Source: JALOAT01 sp041687015 (GTDB lineage Bacteria; Pseudomonadota; Gammaproteobacteria; Thiohalomonadales; Thiohalomonadaceae). From it: a stretch of DNA of 64,000 bases. The translations under genes and the position numbers were made by a program. The stretch is from assembly GCA_041687015.1 (NCBI GenBank), contig JAWLCT010000013.1:1-64000 (forward strand), read 5' to 3'. The number at the start of each line of letters is the position of its first letter. The stretch's first letter is position 1. The notes beneath the pieces were generated by a model. That model was not told the DNA's origin. It ran no database searches and saw only the letters and a list, made by a program, of their open reading frames with translations. Shown here piece by piece: positions 41,274 to 51,321 of this stretch.

Positions 41274-43033
41274 CTAATCCCGGGCGAACGTCGCAAGCGG
41301 CGCTCGGGGTTCGGGTTGGCAAGCGGCGCTCCCTGATGTGCGCAACAAGGGGGATGCAACGGCAGGCCACTGACCCTTCAACCTGTTCACCGCGGCGGCT
41401 CCTTCGAATGCCAGGTAGCTGAATTTGCCGTAGTGGGGCACTTTGCGAGCCAGGGCCGCGATGGCAGCGGGATCGTCACTGCCGAGCCATAGCAAGGTGG
41501 TTTGCCGATGCGGTACGGCGAGCACGAAGCTGTGGTCGGCTCTGGACCATTGGCGCTTTTCCAGCCGCAGCGTTCGATCGCGCGCGCCGGGCAGTGGCGC
41601 GGACAAGGCGTCGAGATGGCGGTTTTCCCAGCCGAGCAACACCACCGGGCGGTCCGTCGGAAGTGCACGTAACGCACGGTCCTCGCGCATCTCTGCGCCG
41701 CTCATACCCGCCGACCAGGACTGGGCCAACTGGCCATACGCGTGGCGCAACGGTTCGGGCGCGGCGGAGGGCACGACAAACAGCACCCGTTCGGCACCGA
41801 GGACGTTGACGATGGCGGCGGGCAATTCACCCGGTAACAGCCGGCGAAATATATCGAAGCGGGGATCGACCGCCACGCAGACCGGTGCGCCGGGTATGGG
41901 AAGATTCACGGTGACGCTCCGGTCCTTCATCGTCACGCTACGCTCGACCAGCGTCCCATCNNNNNNNNNNNNNNNNNNNNNNNNNNNNNNNNNNNNNNNN
42001 NNNNNNNNNNNNNNNNNNNNNNNNNNNNNNNNNNNNNNNNNNNNNNNNNNNNNNNNNNNNTCAACAAATGGTCTGCCAGATAAGCAGTGAGGCCTTCGCT
42101 CCAATTGCCCAGCGCGGGATCGATGTAGACGCCGTTGCCCCACCAGTTGTGGACGATTTCGTGGGGGTAGGCGTTGTCGATGATGAAGGGCAGGCGGATG
42201 ACCTGCGGGCCGAGCAGGGTGAAGGAGGGCATGCCGTAACCGGTTTCCCAGAAGTTTTCCACCAAGGCGAACTTGGCGTAGGGATAAGGCCCGAGCAGGT
42301 CGGTATAGAAGGCGAGGTAGCGCTCGGTGGCGGCCAGATAACGTTCGGCCAGATGGGCGTCCGGCGTGCGCAGATAAACCATGGCCGCGGGTTCCGTGCC
42401 GCGCTGATAGCGGGTGAAGCGGCCCGCAATGAGGTAGATGTCCTCCTGGGGTGCGTTCTCGCGCCAGCGCACCCTGCTGCGATCTTCGGTGCGGCTGCCC
42501 TGGCTCACCGCTTCCCATCCCGTCGGCAGGCGGGCCGTCAGCGTGAAGGCGTGCCGCGGGTAGGCGGCAAAGCGCGGATACCAACCGCTCGAGGCGCTCA
42601 GCATGACGCCCTCCGGGGCGATGAGACCGGGCGTGACCTCTCGGTCGTGGCCGGTGCCTTCCCCATAGGCGGATAGCGGGTGATGGATCACGCCCCCATA
42701 GTGCAGGACCGCCGAACGTGCGCCGTCAGGAAGGATGAGCCGGTAGCGTTCGAACGGAATCCCGTACTCACCCCGGTCCAGACGCGTGAGCCTGGCCTTG
42801 CCTTCCACGCGCGGTTCAAGATCGGCATGAAGCACGAATTCCAATGCCCCCGGGGGGGCGGACCAGGTCAGCGCGTCCCTCGCCTGCAAGGCATGCCGGG
42901 CTGGATCGATATCGACCACGATGTCATGGTGCAGCACGGGTGCCGCAATGGTGATGGCCGGTACGATAAGCAGGGCCATGATCAGGCCGCAGAGACTCAG
43001 CAAACGCCGTTTGTCGAATATGATTGAGGGCAT
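41274..43033 (-). CDS. M1-family-like metallopeptidase, interrupted by an assembly gap
   Basis: The N-terminal part (43033-42061) begins with a signal peptide (MPSIIFDKRRLLSLCGLIMA... ending TIAAP) and carries a zinc site HEIVH, with the third ligand in NWSEG 17 residues later. GMPSFTLLG replaces the GAMEN motif of classical aminopeptidases. The C-terminal part (41960-41274) follows the gap in another nominal frame. The run of 100 N hides an unknown length, so it is one gene, not two. The starts of this gene and the ChaN gene overlap. Confidence 0.8.
41961..42060. other. Assembly gap, 100 N
   Basis: Exactly 100 N inside the M1-like peptidase gene. The flanks are not duplicated, so sequence is truly missing; the reading frames on the two sides cannot be joined without it. 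Confidence 0.99.
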
Positions 43034-44171
43034 GAATAAAACATCCATCAAGAGCTTGTGTCGTGGTTTGGGCGTTTGCCTGGGCCTAATGTTAGTCGCG
43101 CCTTGCCTGACGCAGGCATCGGCAGAGACGCTCGAAGCCAAGGCCATCGACCTGCGCAATTTGCCAGCCCTGGAAGACGTCCTGCCTGCACTCCATGAGG
43201 CACGGGTGGTTTTCGTCGGTGAGAACCATGATCAATTCAGCCACCACCTGGTGCAACTGTCCATCATCCGCCACTTGCAACGACGTTACGGCGATATCGC
43301 GATCGGGCTGGAGTTCTTTCAACAGCCGTTTCAGGAACACCTCGACGCCTTCGTGGCCGGCGAAATCGACGAAAAAACCATGTTGCGGCGTACGCAGTAC
43401 ATGGATCGCTGGGGTTTCGATTACCGCCTGTACCAGCCCATCCTGCAGTACGCACGCGATAACAAGATCCCGCTGATTGCCCTCAACGTGCCCAAGGAAC
43501 TGATAACCAAAGTGGCGGAAGGCGGCATCGCCAAGCTCACCGCCGAAGAGCGCGCACAATTGCCCGTGATCAATCGGGACGACGAAGACTACCGCGCGCG
43601 ACTGCAAAACCTGTACGAAGCCCATCCGGTGCGTGAAGGCGGTGATTTCGAACACTTCCTCGAGGCGCAACTCCTATGGGACGAAGGCATGGCCGCGCGC
43701 GCCGCGGAATACATGAAGCGCGAGCCGCAACGGCGCCTGGTGATTCTGGCCGGCTCAGGGCACGTCGCCTGGCGCGACGGCATTCCGCAGCGACTGGAAC
43801 GGCGTGTGGGCGTGCCGTCATTGGTGGTACTCAACGGTCCCCAGGAAGTGGTCGCGCCGGAGGTGGCCGATTTCATCGTGTTGCCCGAACCGGTCGAGCT
43901 TCCGCCCAAGGGATTGATGGGTGTGCTGATGGAAAATGCCCCGGCGGGTGTTCGGGTTGTCGGTTTTTCGGACGACAGCGCGGCGCAGCAAGCCGGCGTA
44001 GCGAAGGACGATCGCATCGTGCGTATCGACGATGAATCGATTGCTGACACGACGGACGTGCAACTGGCTCTGCTCAGCCATGAGCCAGGCGATGTCGTGG
44101 TATTGGGTGTGCTGCGGCAGGCGGGCACGGCGCAGGAGAAGCGGCTGCAGTATCCCGTCCGGTTGCGCTGA
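43032..44171 (+). CDS. ChaN-family (DUF399) protein with PDZ domain
   Basis: 379 aa from the ATG at 43032: a signal peptide (to about residue 32, ...LTQASAE), a ChaN/TIKI-like domain with VVFVGENHDQFSHHLVQL, EFFQQPFQEHLDAF and LAGSGHVAWRDGIP, then a PDZ domain (VVGFSDDSAAQQAGVAKDDR). ChaN binds haem and is implicated in iron uptake. The start lies head to head with the peptidase gene, overlapping by two bases; an ATG at 43020 is an alternative. A PDZ fused to ChaN suggests a periplasmic scaffold. Confidence 0.85.
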   Translation: MNKTSIKSLCRGLGVCLGLMLVAPCLTQASAETLEAKAIDLRNLPALEDVLPALHEARVVFVGENHDQFSHHLVQLSIIRHLQRRYGDIAIGLEFFQQPFQEHLDAFVAGEIDEKTMLRRTQYMDRWGFDYRLYQPILQYARDNKIPLIALNVPKELITKVAEGGIAKLTAEERAQLPVINRDDEDYRARLQNLYEAHPVREGGDFEHFLEAQLLWDEGMAARAAEYMKREPQRRLVILAGSGHVAWRDGIPQRLERRVGVPSLVVLNGPQEVVAPEVADFIVLPEPVELPPKGLMGVLMENAPAGVRVVGFSDDSAAQQAGVAKDDRIVRIDDESIADTTDVQLALLSHEPGDVVVLGVLRQAGTAQEKRLQYPVRLR

Positions 44172-44417
44172 GCGCCGGCTGCTGCATACCGCAGCATCCG
44201 CGCGCCACGGCAGGGTGCGCGGGTAACGACGGTGAGTAAAACGGCGGTTGACCTCGGTTCCCCCCGCCCTTGCGTATCACCTGTGATATGGAAACCCGCG
44301 TTGCGTATCGTCGAGGCTTGTAAGTGATACGAAAACCGATCCCCATCGCTCTTGGCAGAGAAATGAGGGATGAGGGGCGGGACTTTCCTGGAGCATGTGT
44401 GGAATTTCCGCCCGAAC

Positions 44418-44465
44418 CTTCGGGGTGCTGTGTTTCTTTGTGTCCTCTGTGTTCTGTGTTGAACG
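44418..44465 (+). repeat. Solo right arm of the 9-base-unit family near DUF4112
   Basis: CTGTGTTTCTTTGTGTCC, then CTCTGTG and TCTGTGTTGAACG, resemble a right arm of the CACAGAG variant. No left arm is clear. This copy sits between convergent genes, unlike the others. Confidence 0.5.
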
Positions 44466-44467
44466 TG

Positions 44468-44944
44468 TCAGCCGCGCACCAGCGACACCAGCGCGGCCAC
44501 CAGCAGCACGGAGAGCGCGAATGCGGCGCCGATGAGCAGCGCCACCACCACCACGATGAGGATGATCAGCCGGCGCTCACCGGCCTTGCCGCGGCTGGCG
44601 CGGCCCACCCCGTGTTCGATCAAGCTCAGGTTGCGCGTGTTGGCCTTCCAGGTGAAATCGAAAATATCCCCGAGCACGGGCACCAGGCCCACGACCAGGT
44701 CCAATGCGATGTTGCCGATCATGCGCAGGAGATGGGTCGTGGGGACGCCAAGGCGGGCACCCAAGGTCACGATATAGGTCGAGAGCACCGCGCCCACACT
44801 GTCACCGACCCCGGGCAGCATACCCATGAAGCCGTCGAAACCAATGCGGTAACCGCCGGGTAATGGAATGGCTTCGTCGAGCAGCCGCGCGAGGCGCCGC
44901 AGTCGTTGCAAATCGGTGTCGGTGTCCTGGGTCTGTCGGTTCAT
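44468..44944 (-). CDS. DUF4112 membrane protein
   Basis: 158 aa. The N-terminus (LRRLARLLDEAIPLPGGYRI) and the motifs GFDGFMGMLPGVGDSVG and VGLVPVLGDIFDFTWKANTR are family hallmarks. Two or three hydrophobic segments and a C-terminal helix. Function unknown. Confidence 0.88.
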   Translation of the reverse strand: MNRQTQDTDTDLQRLRRLARLLDEAIPLPGGYRIGFDGFMGMLPGVGDSVGAVLSTYIVTLGARLGVPTTHLLRMIGNIALDLVVGLVPVLGDIFDFTWKANTRNLSLIEHGVGRASRGKAGERRLIILIVVVVALLIGAAFALSVLLVAALVSLVRG

Positions 44945-45081
44945 GGCGCACCTTTTTCCCAGTATAGGCCGTGCGGGAATCCGGGCAGCCGGCGTGCGTC
45001 CAGCTAACGTCGGTTATGCGGCCGTCTGTGATCACGTGCTCTGGCTATCCTTGACGCAGGCCCGCAGCGTGGCTTGCGAAC

Positions 45082-45999
45082 ATGGCATTTTGGCTTGAGC
45101 CGATACCGCCGTTCCGACTCGATCTGACCGTGTGGGCGCTGCGTCGCCGGGCTCACAACGTTGTTGATCGCTGGGATGGAGAGGTATACCGGCGTGTCGT
45201 CGTTCTCAACCACCAGGTCGACGAAGTCACGGTGGTGCAGGTGGGCGGCGAGGCCAAGCCGCGGCTGCGTGTTTCGCTGGCGGGCGAACCGACAGGCGCA
45301 GCGGCACGGGAACAGATCACCGGCCTGCTGGCGCGCTTGCTGGGGTTGAACATCGATCTGAAGCCGTTCTACCGCCTCGCCGCGACCGATCCTGTCCTTG
45401 CCAGTCTGGCGAATCGCTTTCGCGGCCTCAAGCCGCCGCGCTTTCCGTCGGTTTTCGAAGCGCTGGTCAACGCCATCGCGTGTCAGCAAATCTCCCTGCA
45501 GGCGGGGATTGCCGTGTTGAACCGTCTCGCCGTCGAATTCGGCGCGTCGGTGCAAAGTGCCCATGGGTTTCCGCGACCCACCGACCTGGCCGGCCGCGAC
45601 CCACAACGGCTGCGCGCCCTGGGGCTCAGCGGCCAGAAATCCCGGGCACTGCTCGGGCTGGCAGAGGCCGTCCGGAACGGTGAAGTCCTGGAGTCGCTGG
45701 CTGGTCTCGATGATACCGAGGCCTTGCGTCGCCTCATGCAGTTGCGCGGCGTGGGACGCTGGAGCGCCGAATACGTGTTGCTGCGCGGCCTGGGAAGAAT
45801 TCACGTCTTCCCCGGTGATGACGTGGGGGCGCGTAAAAGGCTTGCGCAGTGGCTTGGCCTCGCTGCACCGTTGGACTTTGAGGGCGTGGCGCGGATCCTG
45901 AGGCAGTGGCGACCGTTTGCGGGGCTCGTGTATTTCCACCTGTTGTTGCACGGACTGGCGGACCAAGGTGTGTTGACGGGCGAATCAGGCCTCGCCTGA
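45082..45999 (+). CDS. DNA-3-methyladenine glycosylase II-like (AlkA family)
   Basis: 305 aa HhH-GPD glycosylase that removes alkylated bases from DNA. A beta-rich N-terminal domain (about 1-110) precedes the helix-hairpin-helix region (LMQLRGVGRWSAEYVLLRGL) and the aspartate pair D246/D247 in FPGDDVGARKRL. The ATG at 45082 is the only good start. It overlaps the convergent FAD gene by 15 bases at the 3' ends. AlkA versus a close relative is not decided. Confidence 0.85.
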   Translation: MAFWLEPIPPFRLDLTVWALRRRAHNVVDRWDGEVYRRVVVLNHQVDEVTVVQVGGEAKPRLRVSLAGEPTGAAAREQITGLLARLLGLNIDLKPFYRLAATDPVLASLANRFRGLKPPRFPSVFEALVNAIACQQISLQAGIAVLNRLAVEFGASVQSAHGFPRPTDLAGRDPQRLRALGLSGQKSRALLGLAEAVRNGEVLESLAGLDDTEALRRLMQLRGVGRWSAEYVLLRGLGRIHVFPGDDVGARKRLAQWLGLAAPLDFEGVARILRQWRPFAGLVYFHLLLHGLADQGVLTGESGLA

Positions 46000-47457
46000 A
46001 CCGGCCGATCCCGACAACGGCCAGCGGCTCAGCAGGCGGGCGAATCCTGAACTGGGCACCATGGGCAGCGTAAGCTGTCGTGGTCGGCCGAGGGCGGCCC
46101 AAATCTGTTCAGCCGCCAGGAATCCGGACCGGGCCGCGCTTTCCATCGACGCCGGGAAACCCGTATTGGTCCAGTCACCGGCGAGCAGCAGACCGGGTAT
46201 CGGCGTGCGGACGTCGGGGCGCAGGCGTTCGATGCCGGGCAGGGGCGCGGGAATCGCCATGGGGATGCGGTGCACCCGGGCGTGGCGTACCACGGCCGCG
46301 CGCGCTTGCGGCGAAAAGTCGGCCACTTCGTCCAGCGTCGCCTGGATGACGGCCTGGTCCGACAAGTCGCGGGCACGGGGGCTGTGGATGATGTTGCCGG
46401 CGATGATGGACGGACCGCGGCGCTTCCCCGGGCGGATATTGGACAGATCATAGAAGTCGTAATTGAGATTCTGCGGCGACCAGAGCCGGGTCCACATCTG
46501 TTCGTGGGTGAGTTTGCGATCAAGCCAGAGATAGGTGCTCACATAAGGTACGGGCACGAACGCCCCCAAGCTGCGGAACGGTTCGGCTCGGGTCCAGGGC
46601 TCCGGAAGCAGTGTACGCAGCTCGGCGGGTGTCACCGCGCACACGCAAAAGCGCGTGTGGATGTGCGCGCCCGTGTCGAGCACAACCCCCGTGACCCGCT
46701 GCGCCTCGTACACGAGGCCTTGTACGCGTGTCTGGGTGAATACGCGCCCGCCTTCGGCCCGTATTCTGGCGACGCTGCCGGGCACGAACAAATCACCCAG
46801 ACCGCGCCCCGGAAAGCCGAAACGAAAGCGGTTGTCGCCAAGCAGTTGCCGGAACACGCGCAGTAACGCACCGGCGGAGCACTGTTCCAGGGGCACGTTC
46901 ATGAAGGTCATGGCGGCCGTTCTCCAGAACCAGTCGATGAAGCGCGGCGTCACGCCCATCTCGGAGAGGAAGTCGCGGGCATTGCGCTCATCGAGACGCA
47001 GCACGTCGGCTTCGCTCAGGCGCATGGCAAACAGCACCACCCGGGTATTCGAGGCGAGATCGCGACGCGAGAGCGCGCGCACCGAAAACAGGTTCGGGAG
47101 CAACGATAACGGGGCGGGCAGGGGATAGCGTTTCATCACCACCACCTCGCTGCCCGCCAGGACGAGGAAGTTTTCCGTGTGCCAGACGATGCCGGCTGCG
47201 GTATTCAGCCGTTCCAGCAGACGCAGCATGTTGCGATGCTCGCTGGTGATGACATGCGGCCCGATGTCGATGATGTCGCCCGTGACGTCATCCGTCCAAC
47301 TGCGCGCACGGCCGCCGAGTTCAATGGAGGCCTCCACCAGCGTCACGGCCAGGCCGCTGCCCGACAGGCCCACGGCACAGGCGAGTCCGCTGAGTCCACC
47401 ACCGATGATCACCACGTCGGCCTGCAATTCACCGCTCATCCCTTGCTGTCCGTGCAT
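45985..47457 (-). CDS. FAD-dependent amine oxidase/phytoene desaturase-like protein
   Basis: 490 aa with an N-terminal dinucleotide fold VVIIGGGLSGLACAVGLSGS and LVEASIELGGRARSW, and a C-terminal flavin motif GLLLAGDWTNTGFPASMESA. It resembles hydroxysqualene dehydroxylase (HpnE) and carotenoid desaturases; no hopanoid or carotenoid genes are next to it, so the substrate is open. A second start at 47439 (MSGELQ) is possible. Ends 15 bases inside alkA. Confidence 0.82.
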   Translation of the reverse strand: MHGQQGMSGELQADVVIIGGGLSGLACAVGLSGSGLAVTLVEASIELGGRARSWTDDVTGDIIDIGPHVITSEHRNMLRLLERLNTAAGIVWHTENFLVLAGSEVVVMKRYPLPAPLSLLPNLFSVRALSRRDLASNTRVVLFAMRLSEADVLRLDERNARDFLSEMGVTPRFIDWFWRTAAMTFMNVPLEQCSAGALLRVFRQLLGDNRFRFGFPGRGLGDLFVPGSVARIRAEGGRVFTQTRVQGLVYEAQRVTGVVLDTGAHIHTRFCVCAVTPAELRTLLPEPWTRAEPFRSLGAFVPVPYVSTYLWLDRKLTHEQMWTRLWSPQNLNYDFYDLSNIRPGKRRGPSIIAGNIIHSPRARDLSDQAVIQATLDEVADFSPQARAAVVRHARVHRIPMAIPAPLPGIERLRPDVRTPIPGLLLAGDWTNTGFPASMESAARSGFLAAEQIWAALGRPRQLTLPMVPSSGFARLLSRWPLSGSAGSGEA

Positions 47458-47584
47458 GCCCTAAAGAGCAGGTTAGGTGAGTACGTGGGCCCGGGCAATG
47501 GATTCACGGCTGGGCTGCAGTGTATTCACATACAACACCAGTGCGCCGTTCCCAGACACCCGTTCCCACCAAGCCGAGGCGGAC

Positions 47585-48073
47585 CTATTTGGCACAGCAG
47601 ATCTTCCAGGCCAACATGTGTTCCTGCCGAGCGCGGCGTGCTTCGGCCTGACGCTGCGCCTCGAAGAGGTTCCGCTCACGGTTGTAGTGGGCGAGATTGT
47701 CTCGATAGATCTGCAGGCATGCAGCCACGGCCTCCTGGAACGCATAGCGATCCCAGATTTTCTGCAGAAAACGCTGGATACAGCCGCGGTTGATCCCTCC
47801 GATCAGCATGGACTGATCCGAATACCCGCTCATCAGCAAGCGCGCGCTCAACGGCGAGACCCGCGTCGCGAGTTCCAGAAAGCGCAATCCATCCATCTGG
47901 GGCATACGGTAATCCACGATGACCAGCGCCCACATATCGAGCGCCAGCTCGGCCATGGCTTCCGCCGCATTGGTGAACGTCCGCGATTCACACGGGAAGG
48001 GACAACCACGCAATTCCCGTTCGATGGAACGGAGCATGGCGGGTTCGTCATCAAGGACCAGAATCCGCTCCAT
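47585..48073 (-). CDS. Response regulator receiver protein
   Basis: 162 aa: a receiver domain (1-125) with acidic pocket D8/D9 and phospho-acceptor D54 in VIVDYRMPQMDG, then a basic helical tail (NRERNLFEAQRQAEARRARQ). There is no DNA-binding output. The kinase is not in the window; it may act by contact. On the minus strand with the DUF1579 gene upstream. Confidence 0.85.
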   Translation of the reverse strand: MERILVLDDEPAMLRSIERELRGCPFPCESRTFTNAAEAMAELALDMWALVIVDYRMPQMDGLRFLELATRVSPLSARLLMSGYSDQSMLIGGINRGCIQRFLQKIWDRYAFQEAVAACLQIYRDNLAHYNRERNLFEAQRQAEARRARQEHMLAWKICCAK

Positions 48074-48163
48074 GAGGGAGCCGTTCGCAGATAACCTCGA
48101 CTGTCAGGGATGTCGGCGGCTGACAGGTTTTCTTGAGCGTCGGGGGGCGTTGTCGCGCAGGGC

Positions 48164-48183
48164 CTCCCCGGTCACCCGGGGAG
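48164..48183. terminator. GC-rich hairpin downstream of the DUF1579 gene
   Basis: CTCCCCGG-TCAC-CCGGGGAG, a perfect 8-bp stem with a four-base loop. No T-run follows, so termination is only possible. It lies between the minus-strand DUF1579 gene and the response regulator. Confidence 0.4.
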
Positions 48184-48201
48184 TGCCCGCGCTCGGGGCG
48201 C

Positions 48202-48717
48202 TTAAATCTTTCTTCGGTAGCTGATGTCCATCACCGAGTGCCACTGGCCGTCGTCGCCGAGGATTTCCGAGTGCTGCATGCGGTGATCCGCGTCCTGGAT
48301 TTCGATGATGTCCCTGGAGCGCGTCATGGCGCCCGGTGTGCTCATGCTCGGCCCCACGGACTCGAGGGTGAGCCGGTTCCCGGTGGTATCCAGGGTCCCT
48401 TCGTACACCCACATGTAAGTCATCATGGAACCTATCCATGTGCCCACGTAGCGGCTTTTTTGTGGGTCATAGCCAAGCGTCATGACCATGGTGGCGGTGT
48501 CGCCGTCGGGCATCGCGCCGGAGGACTCCGCCACGATCCACAGTGCCCCGATGGAGCGCACCTTTTCCGTGCCCGTAAACTTCATGGGCGCCTGGCCCGG
48601 CGCCATGCTGGCGCTGCCTTCATAGGTCCATTCGCCCACCAGTTTGTCGAGCCAGCGATGCTGTTGCAGCGGCTCGGCTTGCATGGTCGAAACCTCGGGT
48701 GTTTCCGGTTTTGTCAT
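48202..48717 (-). CDS. DUF1579 protein
   Basis: 171 aa beta-barrel type protein. Family motifs include LDKLVGEWTYEGSASMAPGQ and GYDPQKSRYVGTWIGSMM. Cytoplasmic; ligand and function unknown. Confidence 0.85.
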   Translation of the reverse strand: MTKPETPEVSTMQAEPLQQHRWLDKLVGEWTYEGSASMAPGQAPMKFTGTEKVRSIGALWIVAESSGAMPDGDTATMVMTLGYDPQKSRYVGTWIGSMMTYMWVYEGTLDTTGNRLTLESVGPSMSTPGAMTRSRDIIEIQDADHRMQHSEILGDDGQWHSVMDISYRRKI

Positions 48718-48777
48718 GGGTCGCCTCCGTTATCCCGTTAAACGCGGGCGTGGGAACAAGCTTAGAAGGGATGGCGG

Positions 48778-51321
48778 CTAGGCAGGGGGCTCGGGCGCCG
48801 CCATCGACTCGATTCGGTTGCGGCCGTTACGCTTTGCGTCATACAGGGCCTGGTCGGCCATGCTCAACAGCGTGGCGAAGCTGAATCGGTCGGCGCGCGC
48901 ACCTGCCACACCCAGACTGATGGTCACCACAGGCGCCACCGGTGAGGCGGCGTGTGGCAGTGCACGTTCCAGCACTCTTCGACGCATGGTGTCAGCCAGC
49001 AATGAGGCGGACACCGCCTCGGTTTCCACCAGTACCACCAGGAACTCTTCGCCACCGTACCGCACCAGAAAATCACTGGGGCGGCGCAAACAGCTACGCA
49101 ATGCGTGAGCCACCTGACGCAAGCAGTCGTCACCCTGCTGATGCCCGTAGTGATCGTTATAAGCCTTGAAATGATCGATGTCGGCCATGATCAGGGCGAC
49201 CGGGTGCTGGTGGCGTGCCTCCCGTCCCCACTCCCGCCCGATGAACTGTTCGAGGTAGCGACGGTTGGGAATCTGGGTGAGTGGGTCGTGAAGCGTCAGG
49301 CTTTCCAGGGCGAATTGCGCGCGCTTGAGTTCGGTAATGTCCCGGTCCACCACCAGCACCGATTCGACCTCGCCGCTTGCGCCGAATTCGGGCACCACCC
49401 GCGACTGGAAGTAGCGCATCCCGCCGGGCATCGGATGTTCATGCTCCACCATCTGCTCCTGTCCGGTTGCGAAAGCCCGTTGCAAGACCTCCTCCCGGAG
49501 GGTGCTTTCCCGGGGCGCGAGCCGCAGCTCCGCCGGTCGCTTGCCCAGGAACCAGTCTCGCGGCTTGCCGGTGAGCCGTTCCACGGCCCGATTGATGTAC
49601 CGGATGCGCATCGCACCATCCACCCGCGCGATGACGTCCGGGGAACGCTCGGAAAGCGCCTCAAATTCCTGCTGGCGCCGGTGCAGGATCTCCTCCGTAC
49701 GTTTGCGTTCAGTGATATCGGTGACCCCTGCGAGGGCGCCGCGGTAATGACCTTCCGTGTCATAGAGCGGGGCCGTAACGATGTGTGTGAAGACTTGGGC
49801 GCCGTTTTTATGCCGGAAGCAGAACTCATATTCGGCACGCATGCCGCCGCGCCCGCGGGCCAGATTGTTTTTGGCCGCTTCCATCGCCTGCGCATCCATG
49901 AAGGTGAACAAATTCCTGCCGAGCATCTCCTCCGCGGAGAATCCGAGCAGCTCCGTCATCCGTTGGTTGACCAGGGTGGTATTGTCGTTTTCATCGATGA
50001 TCCAAATGCCTTCGTAAAGGTTTTCCACCACCTCGCGGTATTTGCGCTCGTTCTCCCGCAGCGATTGCTCGGCTTGCTTGCGCTCGGTGATATCGCGGCT
50101 AATGGCAAGCAGGGTTTCCACTTGTCTATCCGGGCCAAATTCTGGTACGACGCGTGATTCAACGACGCGAAGGCCGGCCGCCGTGGGTAGGTTTACTTCA
50201 ACGGTCTGTGCATGACCGGTGAGAAAGACCTGTTCGAGCACCTGGTCGAGAAAAGCGGCGAGTTCATCGGGCAGGCCAATTTCATGATTGCTTTTGTTGA
50301 GCAGTGCGGTTCGTGGTTTTCCCAACAAATGCTCGAAGGCGGCATTGACGTAGATTCGGCGCAATGCCCGGTCGAAGCGCACGATCATGTCCGTGGAGTT
50401 TTCCGCCAATGTGCGGAATTCTTCGAGCCAGCGGCGCTCCGTAATCTCTTCCGCCACCACGTTGATGCCGTAGATTTTCCCATCGTCGCGACGCAATGGC
50501 CAATATTGGCTCAGCCAGGTGCGGTGCACGCCGGGCCGCGCGGGTGTCTCTGCCGTCAGCTCAAAATCAATCACCGGCTCGCCGGTTTCAAGCACGTCAC
50601 GCAGTAATGCCTCGTTGTGCAGTGCGACGTCCGGGACCACCTCACTCACGGTTTTTCCGAGATGGTCTTCCACGGGCACACCGTTGATCTCGGCGAGGCG
50701 CTCGTTGATGTGAACGAAGCGCAGGTCCTGGTCGAGGACGCAAAGACCGATAGGCGCCGTTCGATAAATCAGTTCCAATTCTGTCGTCAGCTGATGATGA
50801 CGGTCTTGGCTCTCGCGCAAATCCTGCGCTGCCTGCGCCCTGACTGTAAGATCCTGTCCGACGCCGAAATTCGCCACCGGCTCACCGGCTGAATCGAATT
50901 CGAATTCGCCGCAGATGCGCACCTTGTGTTCCTCGCCATCGCGATAGGCGCGGAAGTCGACCACGTAGACCGACCGCGTTTTCATGGCGTCATCAACGGC
51001 ACGGGCAATGCGAGCCCGATCATCGGGGTGTACGAACTGGTAAATTGCCCCGAGGGGGTGATATTGGGGTTCGGGGGAGACCCCCAGTAGCTGGGACAGG
51101 CCTTCGGACCACAACACACGATTATTCCGCAGGTCCGCGCACCAGTAACCCAGCCGCGCGAGTCGTTCCGCGTGTGCCATTTGCATAGTTCGACGACGCA
51201 GCTCAACTTCGGTATCCATCAGTTTGTGCGCGAGCTGATCGCGCTCTGCTTTGATTTCCCGTTGCGCCTGTTCGAGGGCGGAAATCTGAGCTATCACCTC
51301 ATCAAGGTTCACGTCGTCCAT
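48778..51321 (-). CDS. Diguanylate cyclase with five PAS domains
   Basis: 847 aa from the ATG at 51321; the frame is open to 51456, so the N-terminus is uncertain. An N-terminal coiled coil (QISALEQAQREIKAERDQLA) is followed by five PAS domains and a C-terminal GGDEF domain. The active site is GGEEF (about residue 757) and the inhibitory site RxxD (RPSD) lies five residues before it, so product inhibition is expected. PAS 3 and PAS 5 share SRVVPEFG and DITE segments, a likely internal duplication. No membrane helix: a cytoplasmic sensor that makes c-di-GMP. Confidence 0.9.
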   Translation of the reverse strand: MDDVNLDEVIAQISALEQAQREIKAERDQLAHKLMDTEVELRRRTMQMAHAERLARLGYWCADLRNNRVLWSEGLSQLLGVSPEPQYHPLGAIYQFVHPDDRARIARAVDDAMKTRSVYVVDFRAYRDGEEHKVRICGEFEFDSAGEPVANFGVGQDLTVRAQAAQDLRESQDRHHQLTTELELIYRTAPIGLCVLDQDLRFVHINERLAEINGVPVEDHLGKTVSEVVPDVALHNEALLRDVLETGEPVIDFELTAETPARPGVHRTWLSQYWPLRRDDGKIYGINVVAEEITERRWLEEFRTLAENSTDMIVRFDRALRRIYVNAAFEHLLGKPRTALLNKSNHEIGLPDELAAFLDQVLEQVFLTGHAQTVEVNLPTAAGLRVVESRVVPEFGPDRQVETLLAISRDITERKQAEQSLRENERKYREVVENLYEGIWIIDENDNTTLVNQRMTELLGFSAEEMLGRNLFTFMDAQAMEAAKNNLARGRGGMRAEYEFCFRHKNGAQVFTHIVTAPLYDTEGHYRGALAGVTDITERKRTEEILHRRQQEFEALSERSPDVIARVDGAMRIRYINRAVERLTGKPRDWFLGKRPAELRLAPRESTLREEVLQRAFATGQEQMVEHEHPMPGGMRYFQSRVVPEFGASGEVESVLVVDRDITELKRAQFALESLTLHDPLTQIPNRRYLEQFIGREWGREARHQHPVALIMADIDHFKAYNDHYGHQQGDDCLRQVAHALRSCLRRPSDFLVRYGGEEFLVVLVETEAVSASLLADTMRRRVLERALPHAASPVAPVVTISLGVAGARADRFSFATLLSMADQALYDAKRNGRNRIESMAAPEPPA

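Noticed and set aside
44270..44335. CGTATCAC and GTGATACG 8-base inverted repeat after the ChaN gene
   Set aside because: The halves are 43 bases apart with nothing between to support a structure; chance is likely enough.
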